Origin: Galaxea fascicularis
Lineage: Eukaryota > Cnidaria > Anthozoa > Scleractinia > Euphylliidae
Direction of reading: 5' to 3'
Length of the DNA stretch: 64,000 nucleotides
NCBI GenBank assembly: GCA_948470475.1
Contig: OX419342.1
Coordinates: 6,658,496-6,722,495 of the forward strand
A program made the translations under genes and the position numbers. Position 1 is the first letter of the stretch. Each line of letters opens with the position of its first letter. Below are positions 47,898-60,400 of the stretch, piece by piece. Under the pieces are notes generated by a model. The model saw only the letters and a list, made by a program, of their open reading frames with translations. It ran no database searches and was not told where the DNA came from.

Positions 47898-48868
47898 CAG
47901 TGGAATCCCGATTTTTCGAACCCTCCTTTTTTCGAAACTCCTAAAGTCGGATTGGATTTGCTTCGGTCCTACCGGCTCCAATTTAACGCCCGATTTTTCA
48001 TAACTCGCGATATTTCGAAATAATGCTTTAATTCCTTTCAAAAATTTATATTCGGATTTTGGCCCCAGTTGTTTCATCCACATGCACTGCGATATGCAAT
48101 TAACACTCAGGGTTCCGGAACGGGGTGTTAAGGCCCGTTTACACAGGCGATTTTTGTCGCGGCAACTCGATGCAATTTTTGTCGCGCTGAAGTTGCATCA
48201 AGTTTCAAACATGTTCGAAACCTCTGCGATATCGCGGCGACAAATCGCACGGAAAATCGCATCTGGTTTACACGTGCGATTTTGAAGTTGCAACTTTAGC
48301 GCGACAAAAATTGCATCGAGTTGCCGCGACAAAAATCGCCTGTGTAAACGGGCCTTTACTGGCAGGGATCTTTTTTATTAGCAAAATTGCAAATCTGTCA
48401 TTTAACGCCGTTCTCAACACAATTCGAGGGTCTTGGATTATCTGATCAAAGCTCCTTTGTTTATTTGAAAACAAGCAAAAGTTTATGACTCGTTATTTTA
48501 GCTGAATGATTTGCTGTAGATGTTTCTTTTTTTCACCGTGGGATTGCCTCCAAATGGAAGGTAATGCAATCAGCGGGCCGGTCCGCGTAAAATTAACATA
48601 TGTATAATACAGCATTTAGTTTTTGTACCGCTAAATTGGCTTAAATCTTTAAACTTTTGTTTTGTTTGTAAATACAAAGAAAGTTTTCGATCTGTTTGTA
48701 CTGAATAGATGGTACATTCACCAACAAGAGTTCCATAACGTTGCTTTCTGCATTCTTGTTTCGTATAAACCAATACTATGGTAAATAAGGAGTCATTAGA
48801 TTTCGTACGCCCAATTTTTCGAACCAAATTCCGTTTCCATAGGAGGTTCGAAAAATCGGGATTCCACT
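47898..48868. mobile_element. pogo/Tigger-like MITE
   Basis: Inverted ends AGTGGAATCCCGATTTTTCG and CGAAAAATCGGGATTCCACT enclose ~970 bp. Further inner repeats read TTTTTCGAACC and TTTTTTCGAAACTCC. CAGTGGAATCCCG-type ends with TTCGAA repeats are typical of pogo-like Tc1/mariner elements. No transposase is visible. A younger MITE is nested within (48,131-48,355). The element ends ~180 bp upstream of the ATG of the gene at 49,053. Confidence 0.6.
48131..48355. mobile_element. 225-bp MITE with AGGCCCGTTTACACAGG ends, TTA duplication
   Basis: Inverted ends of more than 50 bp (AGGCCCGTTTACACAGGCGA and complement) flanked by TTA at 48,128-48,130 and 48,356-48,358. Very well preserved, so recent. 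Confidence 0.85.
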
Positions 48869-49010
48869 TTATGATCCCTTTTCCCGCCCGGTAGTCCATC
48901 CGTTACCAGCAACACGAGAAACAACCGGAAATGAGCTCTGCAAGTGTTACGTCGTTACGTTTGTCCCACTTTTGTCACACAATGAACGTGACCTTGTGAA
49001 AGTAAGATCG

Positions 49011-49026
49011 AAACTGAAAGTGAAAA
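49011..49026 (+). promoter_or_regulatory. ISRE/IRF-type site of the gene at 49,053
   Basis: GAAACTGAAAGTGAAA contains two overlapping GAAANNGAAA motifs, the core recognised by interferon regulatory factors. It ends 26 bp before the ATG. The paralogue at 57,468 has a matching site in almost the same place although the flanks differ. Cnidarians have IRF homologues, so the reading is plausible; it is untested. Confidence 0.55.
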
Positions 49027-49052
49027 TTGCTTACTTAGCAATATTCCCGTAA

Positions 49053-51996
49053 TGGCACCTTTATCAGGGGCAAACGAGGTAAGAAAATAATGTTAAATGA
49101 AATTTTCAAGGTCTTAAAACAAGAATCCTACACCGTTTTAGTTCATTCAAATACGATCTCAATTGAAAGGAATGGCTGATGTGACGTGGTTGGTAAAACG
49201 CGATAATTCTACACAGTAACCATTATCAATGATCCTTTTGCTTTTGACAGCGAGTTGACTTTTGTCCAGACGCTTTAATTATTAAGTGTCAAATTCTAGC
49301 CGATCTATGGTTCGGGGATTAAGCGTTCAGCCTTCGCCGGATGCCGGGGAGTGTTTGCCTTTACGCTTGCATGCTTAAACATCAAGAGTCTGCGTTTGAA
49401 CGCTGGTTTGAAGGAAACTGTATTTTTGTTCTTGTAGATTGCTGTGTATTCTAGGCTCGGCATCAGTGCTTTTTAACTGAGCTGCTTTAATTTTATTTAT
49501 TAAATATCATTAAGAAATCTTGTACAGGGTTGTTTTTTATTTTCCCATGATATGTTGTTGTTGTTGTTCTCTGTGTGAGGTTTTGACACAGAAATAAAAG
49601 AAATTATTTCTCATGTATTCATTCAATAACTTTTATACCCCTCAAATACCTTATTATGATGCTAAATGCATCATGGGTAATCTGCTTGACATGTTAAAAA
49701 AGTGTGAGGGCTTTTCAAGAACAAGCACCGAGTCACACATCTTCGATCATGTCAATCAGATTACCCATAAAGCCGCAGCTACAAGAGCAATTTTTTGCTT
49801 GCTATGGTAATGCATGTTAATTGCCAGAAAAATCGCAAGAAATTCAATGAGTTCAACTTTTTGCAACAAAATCACAGCCTTTGTCTCAATTATGTAGCCA
49901 CCACCGCGTGCCGGCAACGCGACATTTTCCAGAAAAAATCACATCGCCATTTGTTGGCAGTCTCAACCCATTAACTTCTGTGTCTCAGGAAAGCAATACT
50001 TGATAAATTAATGTTACCCCATTCTTTGAAACAGAAGACAATTATATAAAATTAAGTCCCACATCTCTCCCACATTCTTTCCCTTTCTTCTTGGCATGCT
50101 TTTCTTAGTTTTCATTAGAACAATTAACAAATTTCCTTTCAAAGGGAAAAACTCTTATAAATAGCTCCTATCTGAACTTTCTCCCTGTGTTAATTTTATA
50201 TATAATTTTTGTATATATTAAAACAGTAGATAGCATTTTTCACATGCTCTAATTAGCTACTCATACTCAGGATAGCAAGTGCTACTCACCTCCAGACAAC
50301 TTGTGCAAACTGCTCTTTATTGTTAACAGGAATAAATGAGTTCAAAATCATTATTTTTGAGTTTCTTATCATCTCACTGTTTTAGTATATACTAAAACCA
50401 GTTATTTACCCCAGTGTCAGTGGCCAGTGGAGGATATTTACCTGCTTTGTAGCTCAGTAAATTAATTCACCACTAGCCACTTCAACTTGTATCTTTCTCT
50501 TTTGTAACTGTTGTTGTCACAGATAGTGAGTCAGTTACCCTATGTTGGGTGTGTTGATTATATTTACAGTAAGCTGTTTTATGTTGTCACAGATGTCATA
50601 TGTAGCATTTAGAAATAATAATAATAATAAATTTATAGAGGGTTCCAGTCTTCATACTGAATTTTTGTTTTGTTTGAACTGCATTTTGGGTTTAGAAAAT
50701 GGCTGATAACAAATAGTTACAAACATTTATATTCAGTTATTGCTTGCAAACAGTAATGAAGCTGCCACTTGTCCACTTGAGACCAAATTGGAACCCAATA
50801 TGCAAGAGGCAAAGAGACCTCACAGCAGCTGCAATCATTGTCAGGCTAATTCTGTAGAACTTTGTTTTGCCTTTAAATTTTCATGGAAAGTTTCTGTTTC
50901 CAACCTGATTACTTGTGATGACTATTTACAGTGTAGCAGATAACTTTCAAAGCCAACTGGATTGGTGATGTTTTTTATGGTTCTTTAACTCACTGTAAGT
51001 ACTCTAAGCATGTCAGGTCAGGAAGCCATCTCCCTGAGACCCCCCCCCCCCCCTGGGGGGGGTACTTCTTGAAAAATTGGCTGAGGACGTGCGGCACACT
51101 TCCTGAAACCCTTACCCTATTTCAGACCAAAATCTGTGATTTACCCTACCCTATTTCAGACATGATTCATTGTTCCAGTTAACTTTCAGAGTTAGGGAGT
51201 CACGGAAAATTTTTAAGGGGTCATAAGACACGGGTCTTCCCTAATTTTCTTACTTAACAACTCTGTGTGTCGCGTCAGGGAGCCAGATTTCTCGGGTTTT
51301 TGACCCGAGACCCGCCGCTTATCTGGAACACTGTGATTAAAAATTTGATAGGCAATGTTTATATGCTTTTATTAAGTAGGATACAAAACTGTTCAAAGTT
51401 TTGAGTTTAAAATTACACTTTTAAAGCAGGTTGCATAATGTGCCACCAATTCAAGACTAAAGTGCATAAACCATACCCTATTTCAGACCAAAATGGGCAA
51501 AATTGACACCCTATTTCATACCTAAATGGCTGAAAAACAATACCCTTTGGTGCCGCACATACCAATATAGCCCATATAAGGGAGTACCCCCCTCCCCCCC
51601 ATCAGGCTTAAACCCCACAGGCAGCTCAGTCATATTATTTATATAATAGACCTGGGGTTATTTACAGATTCAAAGCTGCAGATATATTTGGTGGTGTTAT
51701 ACCAAGAAAAATAAGGTAGCAGTATCTTTGTTTTCTGGTTTCTTTGTTTGCAGTGTGTACTTAACTGAACCACATTTTGGTGCATTTGCACATGAAAATT
51801 GAAGAGTCACATTGTAGTTGTTCCTATTAGAGATCAATAGTCCATTTTACAGTTGTATGTTGACTGACCTGGCCTTTGAATGGAAGCAAGGCTGGGGGTG
51901 ACCGTGTTTTGATACAAACATCTGTCTTTCGCATGTAAATGCAAACTAGTTAGCATAACAACAACATGATTTACATGAGAAAAGCAGCGAGGTCTG

Positions 51997-52027
<31 letters not shown>

Positions 52028-55000
52028 CTACCCAAAGGCCAGGTCTCCGAACTCATAACTGCAAACTGGCCTATTCGCTGGTCTGAGTTTCCAATTAAGA
52101 ACAATTATTGCAATTTATATGGAACAAAACATTATTTTGACTTATCTTTGTTACTTCAATGTACCTTCGTGTGCTCTTTCTGGTTTAATTGTCACCTTGT
52201 TGACTTTTTTTCACCTGAGGGTCCATTGTGGACACAGACCTTTGAATTTGGTTGAGTGCACAGGACAACTGAGGAAGGCATAAAATAAAGGATAAATGCT
52301 ATTTTATTCTGACATAGTCTAGGTATTATGCCACTATATATCTACAGCAGTTCAAATCCATAAATAGCCCTCCCCCCCCCCACCCCCCAAACAAAAGTAA
52401 AATACAACCCAATAAGTAGCCCCAGGTCTTCTACTACATTTGGGTGGCCTGTGCCATTTTTGACCAAACAAAAAGGTGCAGGCCAGATCTTTGCAGTTGT
52501 CATTAATGAAGATTAGGGACTGGGGTTTTTCTCTTTTTATAACTCTGGTAGAAAACAGCATAATTTGATTACTGGTATGTTATACCATAGTAGCTGGAAT
52601 CCCCAGCTATGTTTTGCATATCCATGCCTTCCTTTAATCCCTGACTGTTAGAACTGTCCAATTTACCTAACCAAACAAACAATATATTTAAGTGAATAAT
52701 TTAAAAACTGTACTTCAACCATCTTAGAATACTGACTTTTCAATATTTGTTGTTTGGTGGGTGTGCAGATTGCCCTTATGACAATGCAGCAAATACTTGG
52801 CTGTCTCTATGAACACAGATATCCTTGCAGCGACACAGTTCAGCAAGGCCTTGATAGAATCCTGATTCAAGGGTATGGTGGGTGTCTGGATGACTTCACT
52901 GACCAATTTATTAGACCAACTCTTTCACTACTGGAAAAGCTTAAAGTTAAGGTGAATGTCAGTAGAAAGTAGTTTTTGTCCATTGACAAAACAATTTATT
53001 ATTGGTTTTGAAGGATCATCATATCCAGTTTACCATCATGATGATGAAGCTTGATGCACTGGACCCCAACTTTTGAGGCAGTTGATCAAATTAATGTTCA
53101 TGTGGTGTGGTTCAATTTTATCCTTGATTCAATTTTGTTGTGTGGTACATGTAACTGGGGATTAGGTTTGACAGGAAGTCCAATTGAACTTACAAATGTC
53201 ATGGCCAAAATGTTTCGGCAGGTTTTTTTCGCAGGTCCCATTCCCCAGGTAAAAAGCATCTCATAGCCCTAATCACTAATCAAAATTTTGTCTTAGATCG
53301 AGGTGAAACTGTTTGGCTAATAGCTATCAATTGATAAAACAGTGACACATAGCTGTGTGGAATGTGACATGCAAAAGAGATATGCTGGTGGTACATGTAT
53401 ATGCAGAAAACAGTTATACTAAAGAATACATATATATGTTGTGCCGCGTAGCACTATAAATACATACAAGTGGTGGAACAGAGAATTAACTCTGAAGTGT
53501 AAATTAAAGTGCTAAAAGAAACCCATCAAAAACCCACTGGGCGTTAGCCCTAGTAAAGGGTATCAGGGAACCACACGAGGATTAGATCTACCGTTGCTCT
53601 GCCGACTAAGCTACGAGGTCGGACAGAGAAAGTCGGGAACGATTAAGGTGGTGAATCGCGGCGAAGAGAAAGTAAGGGTTCATATATATGTTGTGCCGCG
53701 TAGCACTATATGTATGCATGTTGTAAAGGGTGTCAGGGAACCACACGAGGCAAAGAAAAAATTGTTATGACCCTGATACTGCTTCCCTGATACCCTTTAC
53801 TAGAGCTAACGCCCAGTGGGTTTTTCATGGGTTTCTATTAGCACTTTTATTTACACTTCAGAGTTAATTCTCTGTTCCACCACTTATACTAAAGAATAGA
53901 TCAGGTCACTGCTCTCATCTCCGCTCCCCCTCCCCACAGAAAACAGTCATACTATAGAATAGATCAGGGTCCTGCTTCCATCCCTGCTCCCCCTCTCCCC
54001 CAGCAATGTTCATTTCAAGGGTTTTCAACATTATTCTCTTTTTTTGTTTGTTTGCCTTTGCTAGGGCTTTCCTTTAGTTAAAAGAGGGAAAGTGATCGTT
54101 CTTCTGCTGCCACCATCACATCACTTGGAATATGGAGAAATGTTCTATCAAGTAAGTGTCTACTGAGGCACAACCCTGATGATCCTGTAGCTTGCCTCTT
54201 TTACGTTTTCAAATGGCGTAAAGTTTTGAGAATTTAGGGGACATTATATCAGATTCGGTGAACGAAGACGTTGCCGAGGCTGTGGACAAATTCAAATTAA
54301 GTAAGAAGAAGAATAAACAACAGGTTTTTTTTGTAATGACTTGAACAAAAATACTCGAGCCGTCTATGTCGAGCGTCACTAAACGAAACAGAATGTTTCT
54401 TTATTATATAAAACAAGTAGATTCCATGTTGCCATGCGTCTGTTTTATTAAATTGCACTGCTGAAACATTTTCCTCTGCTACATAGGTTGGCCACACAAT
54501 GCCAGGGACTTTAGCATTAAAGTTCTCAAAGTATCATGGTGACACCTTGGTTCTCCAATCATCTACCATTCAAGAAACAGACTTCCCTTTAGCATTCACT
54601 CAACAGTACATAAACAAAGTTCGGAATAAAGCCCTGACCGTGGGCGGCGAGTTAATGCAAGTTTTGTTAACCTCGATTGAAGATCATCATGGGGTCGTGG
54701 TTACTGAGAAGACCGCGCTAAAGAGCGTAATGCCTTACTCCGTCGGCGAATGTGCTAGTAGTTCTAGTCTCAGAGCAGTTTTGGAAACAGGCCCATCGAT
54801 GTCCTCTCTGTCTGAAAAACATATTTTCCGCCAACCAGACGCACACGCGCAGTCACGGTCAAGTGTAGACAAAACAGCGCCTCCTTCTTTAACGCAAGAT
54901 CATATGGATATTCCAACTGCAAAATCCAAGGGCCTGCAATCAAGGGAACGTTCCGTCAATGAAAGTGTTAACGGACCAGGTAGACCAGCAAATTCTTTAC

Positions 55001-55926
55001 TTAGGAAGGCTGTTAGAGATGAGCTACCGACACCTGTTTCGGCTCTTCATACTGACCGGCAGTTTTCATGTGAATGCGAAATTGATTCAGCTCATCCGAC
55101 AGCATTCACTTGTCTCGAAATTGACAGCCGCTGTTCAGGTGCGAGTAAGCATAATCTATCGCTCTCTAGCCCTTCCAAGCATGCTGTCAAAAATGGCCGA
55201 CCAAATCAGTGTCCTGAAGAACTCTCTTCAAGAGGAAGAAGCAATCAAGCACATTCTGTTCCCATACAAGCAGTTTATAACAAACAGTTGAAACAATCAT
55301 TTTCAAGTCAACGCGAAAGTGATGCTCCGTATCCGCTTCTTATAGAAGCCGTTAGGCGTGTTTCAATAGCATCGCCCAATGGACATCAACTTGAAGGACA
55401 GTCGTTAAGTGTAAGAGCAAGAAGTCCGACGCATGCTCACCAAATGCACGCATGCACAGTCAGCGATGATCCAGGACTGTTTCGTCCGGAAAATAGTTCG
55501 AGAAACGGTGATCATGAACAGTTAAACCCATTGCAGCACGTCATTCTCTCATGCAAAAAGCTACAAAAGATCCAAAAAATACAGTCACGGGATGCGAATC
55601 TGAAGGAAAGTCTACAGCTGCAACTAGATGCACTTGACCATATTTTGCTATCGTGTAGGCGCCCAAGCGAACCGTCTAAAGAACATTCTACAAGTGGAAG
55701 TCGACGCAATCCAGTGTACTCTCCTAATCTGCAAACACTTCGACATGATCCGGGGGAGTCAGCGTATCCTCTCCTCACGGAAGCAGTTAAAGAAGGTGGA
55801 CCAGAAACACTTCGAGATGACCCGAGAAATTACTGTTCCCCATCTAACGAATATTTTTCGAGTGGAAGAGACTGGAAGTCACCGTATCCTCCCTTAATGG
55901 AAGCAATTAAGGGGGGATATAGATGA
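49053..55926 (+). CDS. ISRE-linked YPxL-motif protein 1 (novel family), four exons
   Basis: Exons 49,053-49,079, 52,769-52,951, 54,065-54,151 and 54,487-55,926 join in phase 0 with GT-AG borders, giving about 578 aa. The N-terminal ~185 residues are conserved with the paralogue at 57,468: a predicted helical part (QGLDRILIQGYGG, FTDQFIRPTLSLLEKL), then KVIVLLLPPS, GEMFYQVGH and a mixed strand/helix region to about VVVTEKTALKSV. About half of exon 2 and two-thirds of exon 3 residues are identical. The remaining ~390 residues are polar and low in complexity, with the peptide YPLLIEAV (residue 381), YPLLTEAV (526) and YPPLMEAI (566). No signal peptide or membrane segment. AATAAA signals follow near 56,293. 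I do not recognise the N-terminal domain; function is unknown. The start ATG is supported by the matching first exon of the paralogue. Confidence 0.8.
49080..52768 (+). other. First intron of YPxL protein gene 1
   Basis: A 3.7 kb intron (donor GTAAGA, acceptor GTGTGCAG). Apart from the G-tract element at 51,043-51,605 and a C-rich tract at 52,372-52,388, it shows nothing I can name. A 67-codon ORF at 50,740-50,943 follows a CAAACAG and could be an alternative exon, but the paralogue has no counterpart. Confidence 0.6.
51043..51605. mobile_element. G-tract element (GGTACTCCC/GGGAGTACC family)
   Basis: C15 then G8 with TACTTC at the left, and GGGAGTACCCCCCTCCCCCC at the right, enclose repeats of ACCCTATTTCAGACCAAAAT (near 51,115 and 51,475) and GTGCGGCAC/GTGCCGCAC in opposite orientation. 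It is a fold-back element without an ORF; a partial relative is at 39,686. Confidence 0.6.
53471..53884. mobile_element. Fold-back element with tRNA-like core in intron 2
   Basis: Arms of ~100 bp mirror each other (TGGTGGAACAGAGAATTAAC at 53,471; its complement ending at 53,881; also CCCACTGGGCGTTAG with CTAACGCCCAGTGGG). The core on the minus strand includes a tRNA-like GTAGCTTAGTCGGCAGAGCA. TATATGTTGTGCCGCGTAGC occurs at both 53,435 and 53,687, so one arm has been duplicated. Lies in the second intron of YPxL protein gene 1. Confidence 0.6.
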
Positions 55927-57026
55927 ACACGGGAAATCCAGGAGCAACCCCCAATGTGAGAAACATCATACAAGTGTGCACCGGATCAGTCCGGTTTAGC
56001 CTCCTTCTGTCCGGGCAGTTAGGATTGATGCATAGCCAGCAGTCAAAGGTTACCAAGCTGAAAAAATATTCATGAACTGCTGCTATCATTAACTTGGCTC
56101 ATGCTAATTTAAAACTAAGCAATTGTAACTGTTTCCACTTATTCACAGGTCATCACTCTGCATGATCAGTTTCCTCGCGTCGGCAACGAATGCGGTTGTG
56201 TCGTACGTTTCATGTTCACGTTGTTTGGAACCTCTGATGAAACACGAAGCACGTATCATGACGTATCGTTGATATGCCGACTTTGCATTAATAATAAATA
56301 AAATAGTCGCAATAATATCAGTGACAAAGTATTAAATATGTACAGTGCCTGCAGCGCCAGCACTGAAAATAAAGGCCGCTAAGATGTAAAAGACTTTTTA
56401 AAAAAGCTTGTTTCAAAAAGAAGTTCTTGTGTGTTTATGTCTAAGAATAAGTGTTGTAGTTCATTTTTATCCTTGGTTTAAATTTTATTTCCCTTTATTT
56501 CAAACTCATTATAATACATTACCATACCTCAAAACAAAGGAAAATAGAATTTGAACCAAGGATAAAATTGAACCACAATATAAGCAAGATAAAACATTTT
56601 CTGTCTGGAATTTTTGCCATTTAAATAAACTTGCTTCTTGATCGGTCCATCCTTGCTCAGCATTAACTTAGAAATTAGACCTGCAACCCACCATTCCATA
56701 ACTGAAATGGGATGAATTTGCATATTATAACGTCATAACTCAGACAGTAACGCAAATTTCAAAAATCGATGCGTAAAGTTTTGCGCCTTGGCGATCGTTA
56801 ATCATCGGTACCATTTTCGATATCCAAAAGTGTACGCCGCTCCAGTTTTTGGCTCTTGGCTCTGGTCACGTCACTTACCAAATAAAAATAATTATGGTTG
56901 TGACTTGAAAATCTTGGAGACCTGTTCGATTGTATAAACATAACCAGACAGCTTGTCTGTGCAAGTTAGGGTTTCTAAAGATATGAGGGTTGGGAATTTT
57001 TCCATAGCAACAATTAAGTCAGCTAA
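55927..57026. other. Intergenic region between the two YPxL genes
   Basis: Includes the 3'UTR of gene 1 (AATAAA at about 56,293 and 56,297). A short inverted pair (TTTATCCTTGGTTTAAATTT near 56,467 and AATTTGAACCAAGGATAAAA near 56,547) forms a hairpin of ~100 bp total. No gene is seen. Confidence 0.5.
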
Positions 57027-57238
57027 AGGCGCGTTTACACTACAGAAAAAACGGGTCCGGACCTCATCAAAATTGTAGTACGGACCCATAACTTTTGTAA
57101 AGAAATACTGGAGTTTCCGCGGGGCCATAGGCGCCTATGGCCCTGCGGAAACTCCAGTATTTGCTTTACAAGAATTATGGGTCCGTACTACTTTTTTGAC
57201 GGGGTCCGGACCCATTTTTTCTGTAGTGTAATGTGCCT
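57027..57238. mobile_element. 212-bp palindromic MITE upstream of YPxL gene 2
   Basis: Ends GCGTTTACACTACAG and CTGTAGTGTAATGTGCC are inverted and flanked by TAA (57,024-57,026 and 57,239-57,241). The whole element folds back on itself, with CGGGTCCGGACC, GGAGTTTCCGC and GGCGCC in the centre. It lies ~230 bp from the ATG of gene 2. Its length and TAA duplication match the MITE at 48,131 upstream of gene 1. Confidence 0.8.
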
Positions 57239-57423
57239 TAAGTTACTTCCCCCTTTAAAATCAAGGTGGGTTTTACCGAGGGGCAATATTAAGAGCATAA
57301 ATTGTTGATCCTTTTCCCTATTCCACAAGTCCAGGCTCAAAGCATACAGAGAAAATTACAACCTTTTAACTCTTCCTGTTTTTCGCGGAAGTAACGCAGC
57401 ACTGTTCCACATTGCGTCAGAAC

Positions 57424-57435
57424 GAAAGTGAAACT
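57424..57435 (+). promoter_or_regulatory. ISRE/IRF-type site of the gene at 57,468
   Basis: GAAAGTGAAACT is a perfect match to the vertebrate ISRE core (complement AGTTTCACTTTC). It ends 32 bp before the ATG and is followed by a TATA-like GTATAATTTT at 57,441. The corresponding site in the paralogue lies at 49,011. Confidence 0.6.
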
Positions 57436-57467
57436 TTCAAGTATAATTTTCCCCTTAAGTCCTTGCG

Positions 57468-60400
57468 ATGGCACCCTCGAGAGATATAACTGAGGTAAGA
57501 ACATAAAATAACGTCGCTTTTTACTGCTAAAATCAAGTGATGTAAATTCAAGCCTTCCATTCTGTCGAATTCATCACTTGAGGGCGATCAGAAATCAATC
57601 AGAAACGAATGGTGACAATTTGTCTGGCAATTGTTTTGAATAATAAAATCGTGCCTTCGCTGCCGTACGAAGGCAGTGATGGACATTTAAAATGCTCAAA
57701 CAAGTTTACTGAAGTACTCTGAAACTTCAGAGATCATACATTCATCGAGGAGCAGCACTGAAGCATTAGGTTGAACATCTCCATAAGCTAATTATGACCA
57801 CAGCCGTGTTCAGTAACAAATACCCTTTCTTTGTGAACAGAATGCCCTCATCGAAGCTCAACGTGCACTTGCGGTTGTTTATGGAAGCAGTTATCCCTTC
57901 TGTAATACAGTTAAACAAGGCCTGGAAGGAATATTGAATCAGAGGTATGGTGGATCTCAGGAGGACTTCACCGTTAAGTTTATCCGACCCACTGTTGTCT
58001 TACTTAATAAACTGAGTGAGAAGGTAACTACTATTGTTGTCTCTTAAGTTTATAGGTTATGACAGTGGCTTAGTTTTGATTTTATTAATATCGGTTTGTC
58101 TGTTCATTCCTTCAATGTTCACTATAAACTATTTTCTTTGTTGTTATTTTTTCCATGCAGAGGTCTGGTTAATGTTAATTGTGTGTATTTTTAATATAAA
58201 GCCATGTTGTTGAGAACCACAGAGTAGTAACACTATACAGCTAGTGAACAAATGGAGTCCATTTGGTAGTTCGTGTGTAATCCAATAAGACATGCATAAG
58301 GTCAAAATGTATGAACAAGGAGCCTATGAGCCGGCCAGGCGAGTAGTGTGACTACGGTTCTTACCATGTTTTGACATCCTTCATGCATTAATTATCAGAG
58401 TACACATGCACTGATATGAAATGTGTTTGTTCAAAACATTGTTTTCTTTTTAATTTCTTTGACTCGTGACATCATTCGTGCATCTATACTTTGAATTAAT
58501 CACAAATACATCTAGACCAATCAAAATGTGAGGTTTGCACCATCTATTGTGTAACAAAATACCATAATCATTATTGCCATGCAGGGCTTTCCCATAATAA
58601 AAAATGGCAGAGTGATTGTTCACCTGTTGGCACCAACAAACCATCTGGAAAGTGGAGAAATGTTTTATCAGGTCAGTATGTTTCAGTAAAGGCCAAAAAC
58701 ATTTTTAGAGTGCACCACCTCCCCCCCCCCCCCATCCCCTTCCTCCTCTTATCTCTAGGTCTGGATCCACCAATGTGCTGACTGTACTACAGCATCAAAT
58801 GAATGTGCATGAATAATACGATTCAGAGGGTGAAGGTGAGGTGACATGAAACAACTTAGAATGATTTCTGCCTTTGTAATGCCCCTCGCAACAAAAGTGT
58901 GGTGAAAATAATTTTCCAAGTCAGTGTGGTTCCACAAATGTTGACTGTTCCTCTAAAACACACCAATATGACTGCCATGCGCCACGAACATTGGCAGAAG
59001 GAATAAAGGAGATCATGCTGATTGGTATTACTTCTTTCTCTTCAAAATTGGTAAGGTGGCACTTTCACACTCAAAAGTGTAAAATACAGGTTTTATGACA
59101 TTTTGACAATTCTGTACTACAGACTGCTACAAATTTCATCAAATATCAAATTGTTCATGTGAAACAAAGCAACGTATTGGCTTAAAATTTCCCTGTGAGA
59201 TTTCTTTCACGCGTGTGTAGAAAATGTTGCAATAGGAGCCTTGTGTTGCTGTAACGTTATCTTTTAGACTTTTGCTTACCACATGAAATCCAGCAATAGT
59301 AATGCCTACTCTTACGACATTGAATTGGGTTTAAATTTTTAGTGTGCATGCACTTGAAAAATGAGAATTTCAAAGTAGTCATTAATATACTAATTTTAAA
59401 TTGACTCATTGTAACTCTAGTGTCATTGTGTGTGATGCGTTTATGATTACTTTGCTTTAACTGTCTTTTTTCCAAAGTGAAACTGTTTTTTCCACGTTCC
59501 AATTGTTTTCTTTTGTGCTCAAATGACCGTGGTGTTCACATAATAGGTTGGCCACAGAACTCCAGGGACATTGGCAGTAAAGTTCACCAAGTATGAAGGC
59601 AACAATGTGGTCATGCAAGCAGGCACCATACAGGAAAATGAATTACAGATGGCATTTAGACCGGAATATATTGAGAAAATGCGAAATCTAGCCAAAAACA
59701 TGGGTGACCAGTTAATGCGAATTATGCTAATCTTAACGGAAAACAGCCAAGCAGTCTTTATTACGGAAAAGGTGGAAGTTCGGAAAGTCATGTCCGACTG
59801 TCACCCACCTGTCATGGAAACAGGTATGCCCAAGTTGCCTGGCCCAGGGGATCCAGTACAGGTAGATGAACCCACTACCTGTTGCTGCTGTGCGGATCAA
59901 GCAGTCAGAGATGACCAAACAGCCCTAATCTTTGGCCACCAAGCTAAAGAACACGATTCTAAGGAAACTGAAAATCTACCTTATCCCCCTCTTACACAGG
60001 CAGTCGGAAATGCCCCTCTGGCACCGGCTACTAGCCGTAACATCGACCACGCAAGTGTTCCAGGATCTCCAGGAGTCACCAATCTCCAACCTGAAGAGCA
60101 CAGTAGAAGCAATTCATCATATCCTCCTCTTGGGCTAGCCGCCGATGATAATGTGTCACATCCAGTCACTTGCCCCTCAGCCGGAGAGAGATTTTCTGGA
60201 GCAAATGTGACCAATTCAAAATATCCTCCTATAGTGCAAGCAGTCAAGGATAATCCTCCTCTTGTGCTAGCCGCCGATGATAATGTGTCACATCCAGTCA
60301 CTTGCCCCTCAGCCGGAGAGAGATTGTCTGGAGCAAATGTGACTAATTCAGTATATCCTCCTATAGTGCAAGCAGTTAGGGATAATCCATCACAAGCCAC

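Noticed and set aside
53051..53266. ORF of 71 codons between exons 2 and 3 of YPxL gene 1 as an extra exon.
   Set aside because: No counterpart in the paralogue, no good acceptor before it, and inclusion is not needed for frame.
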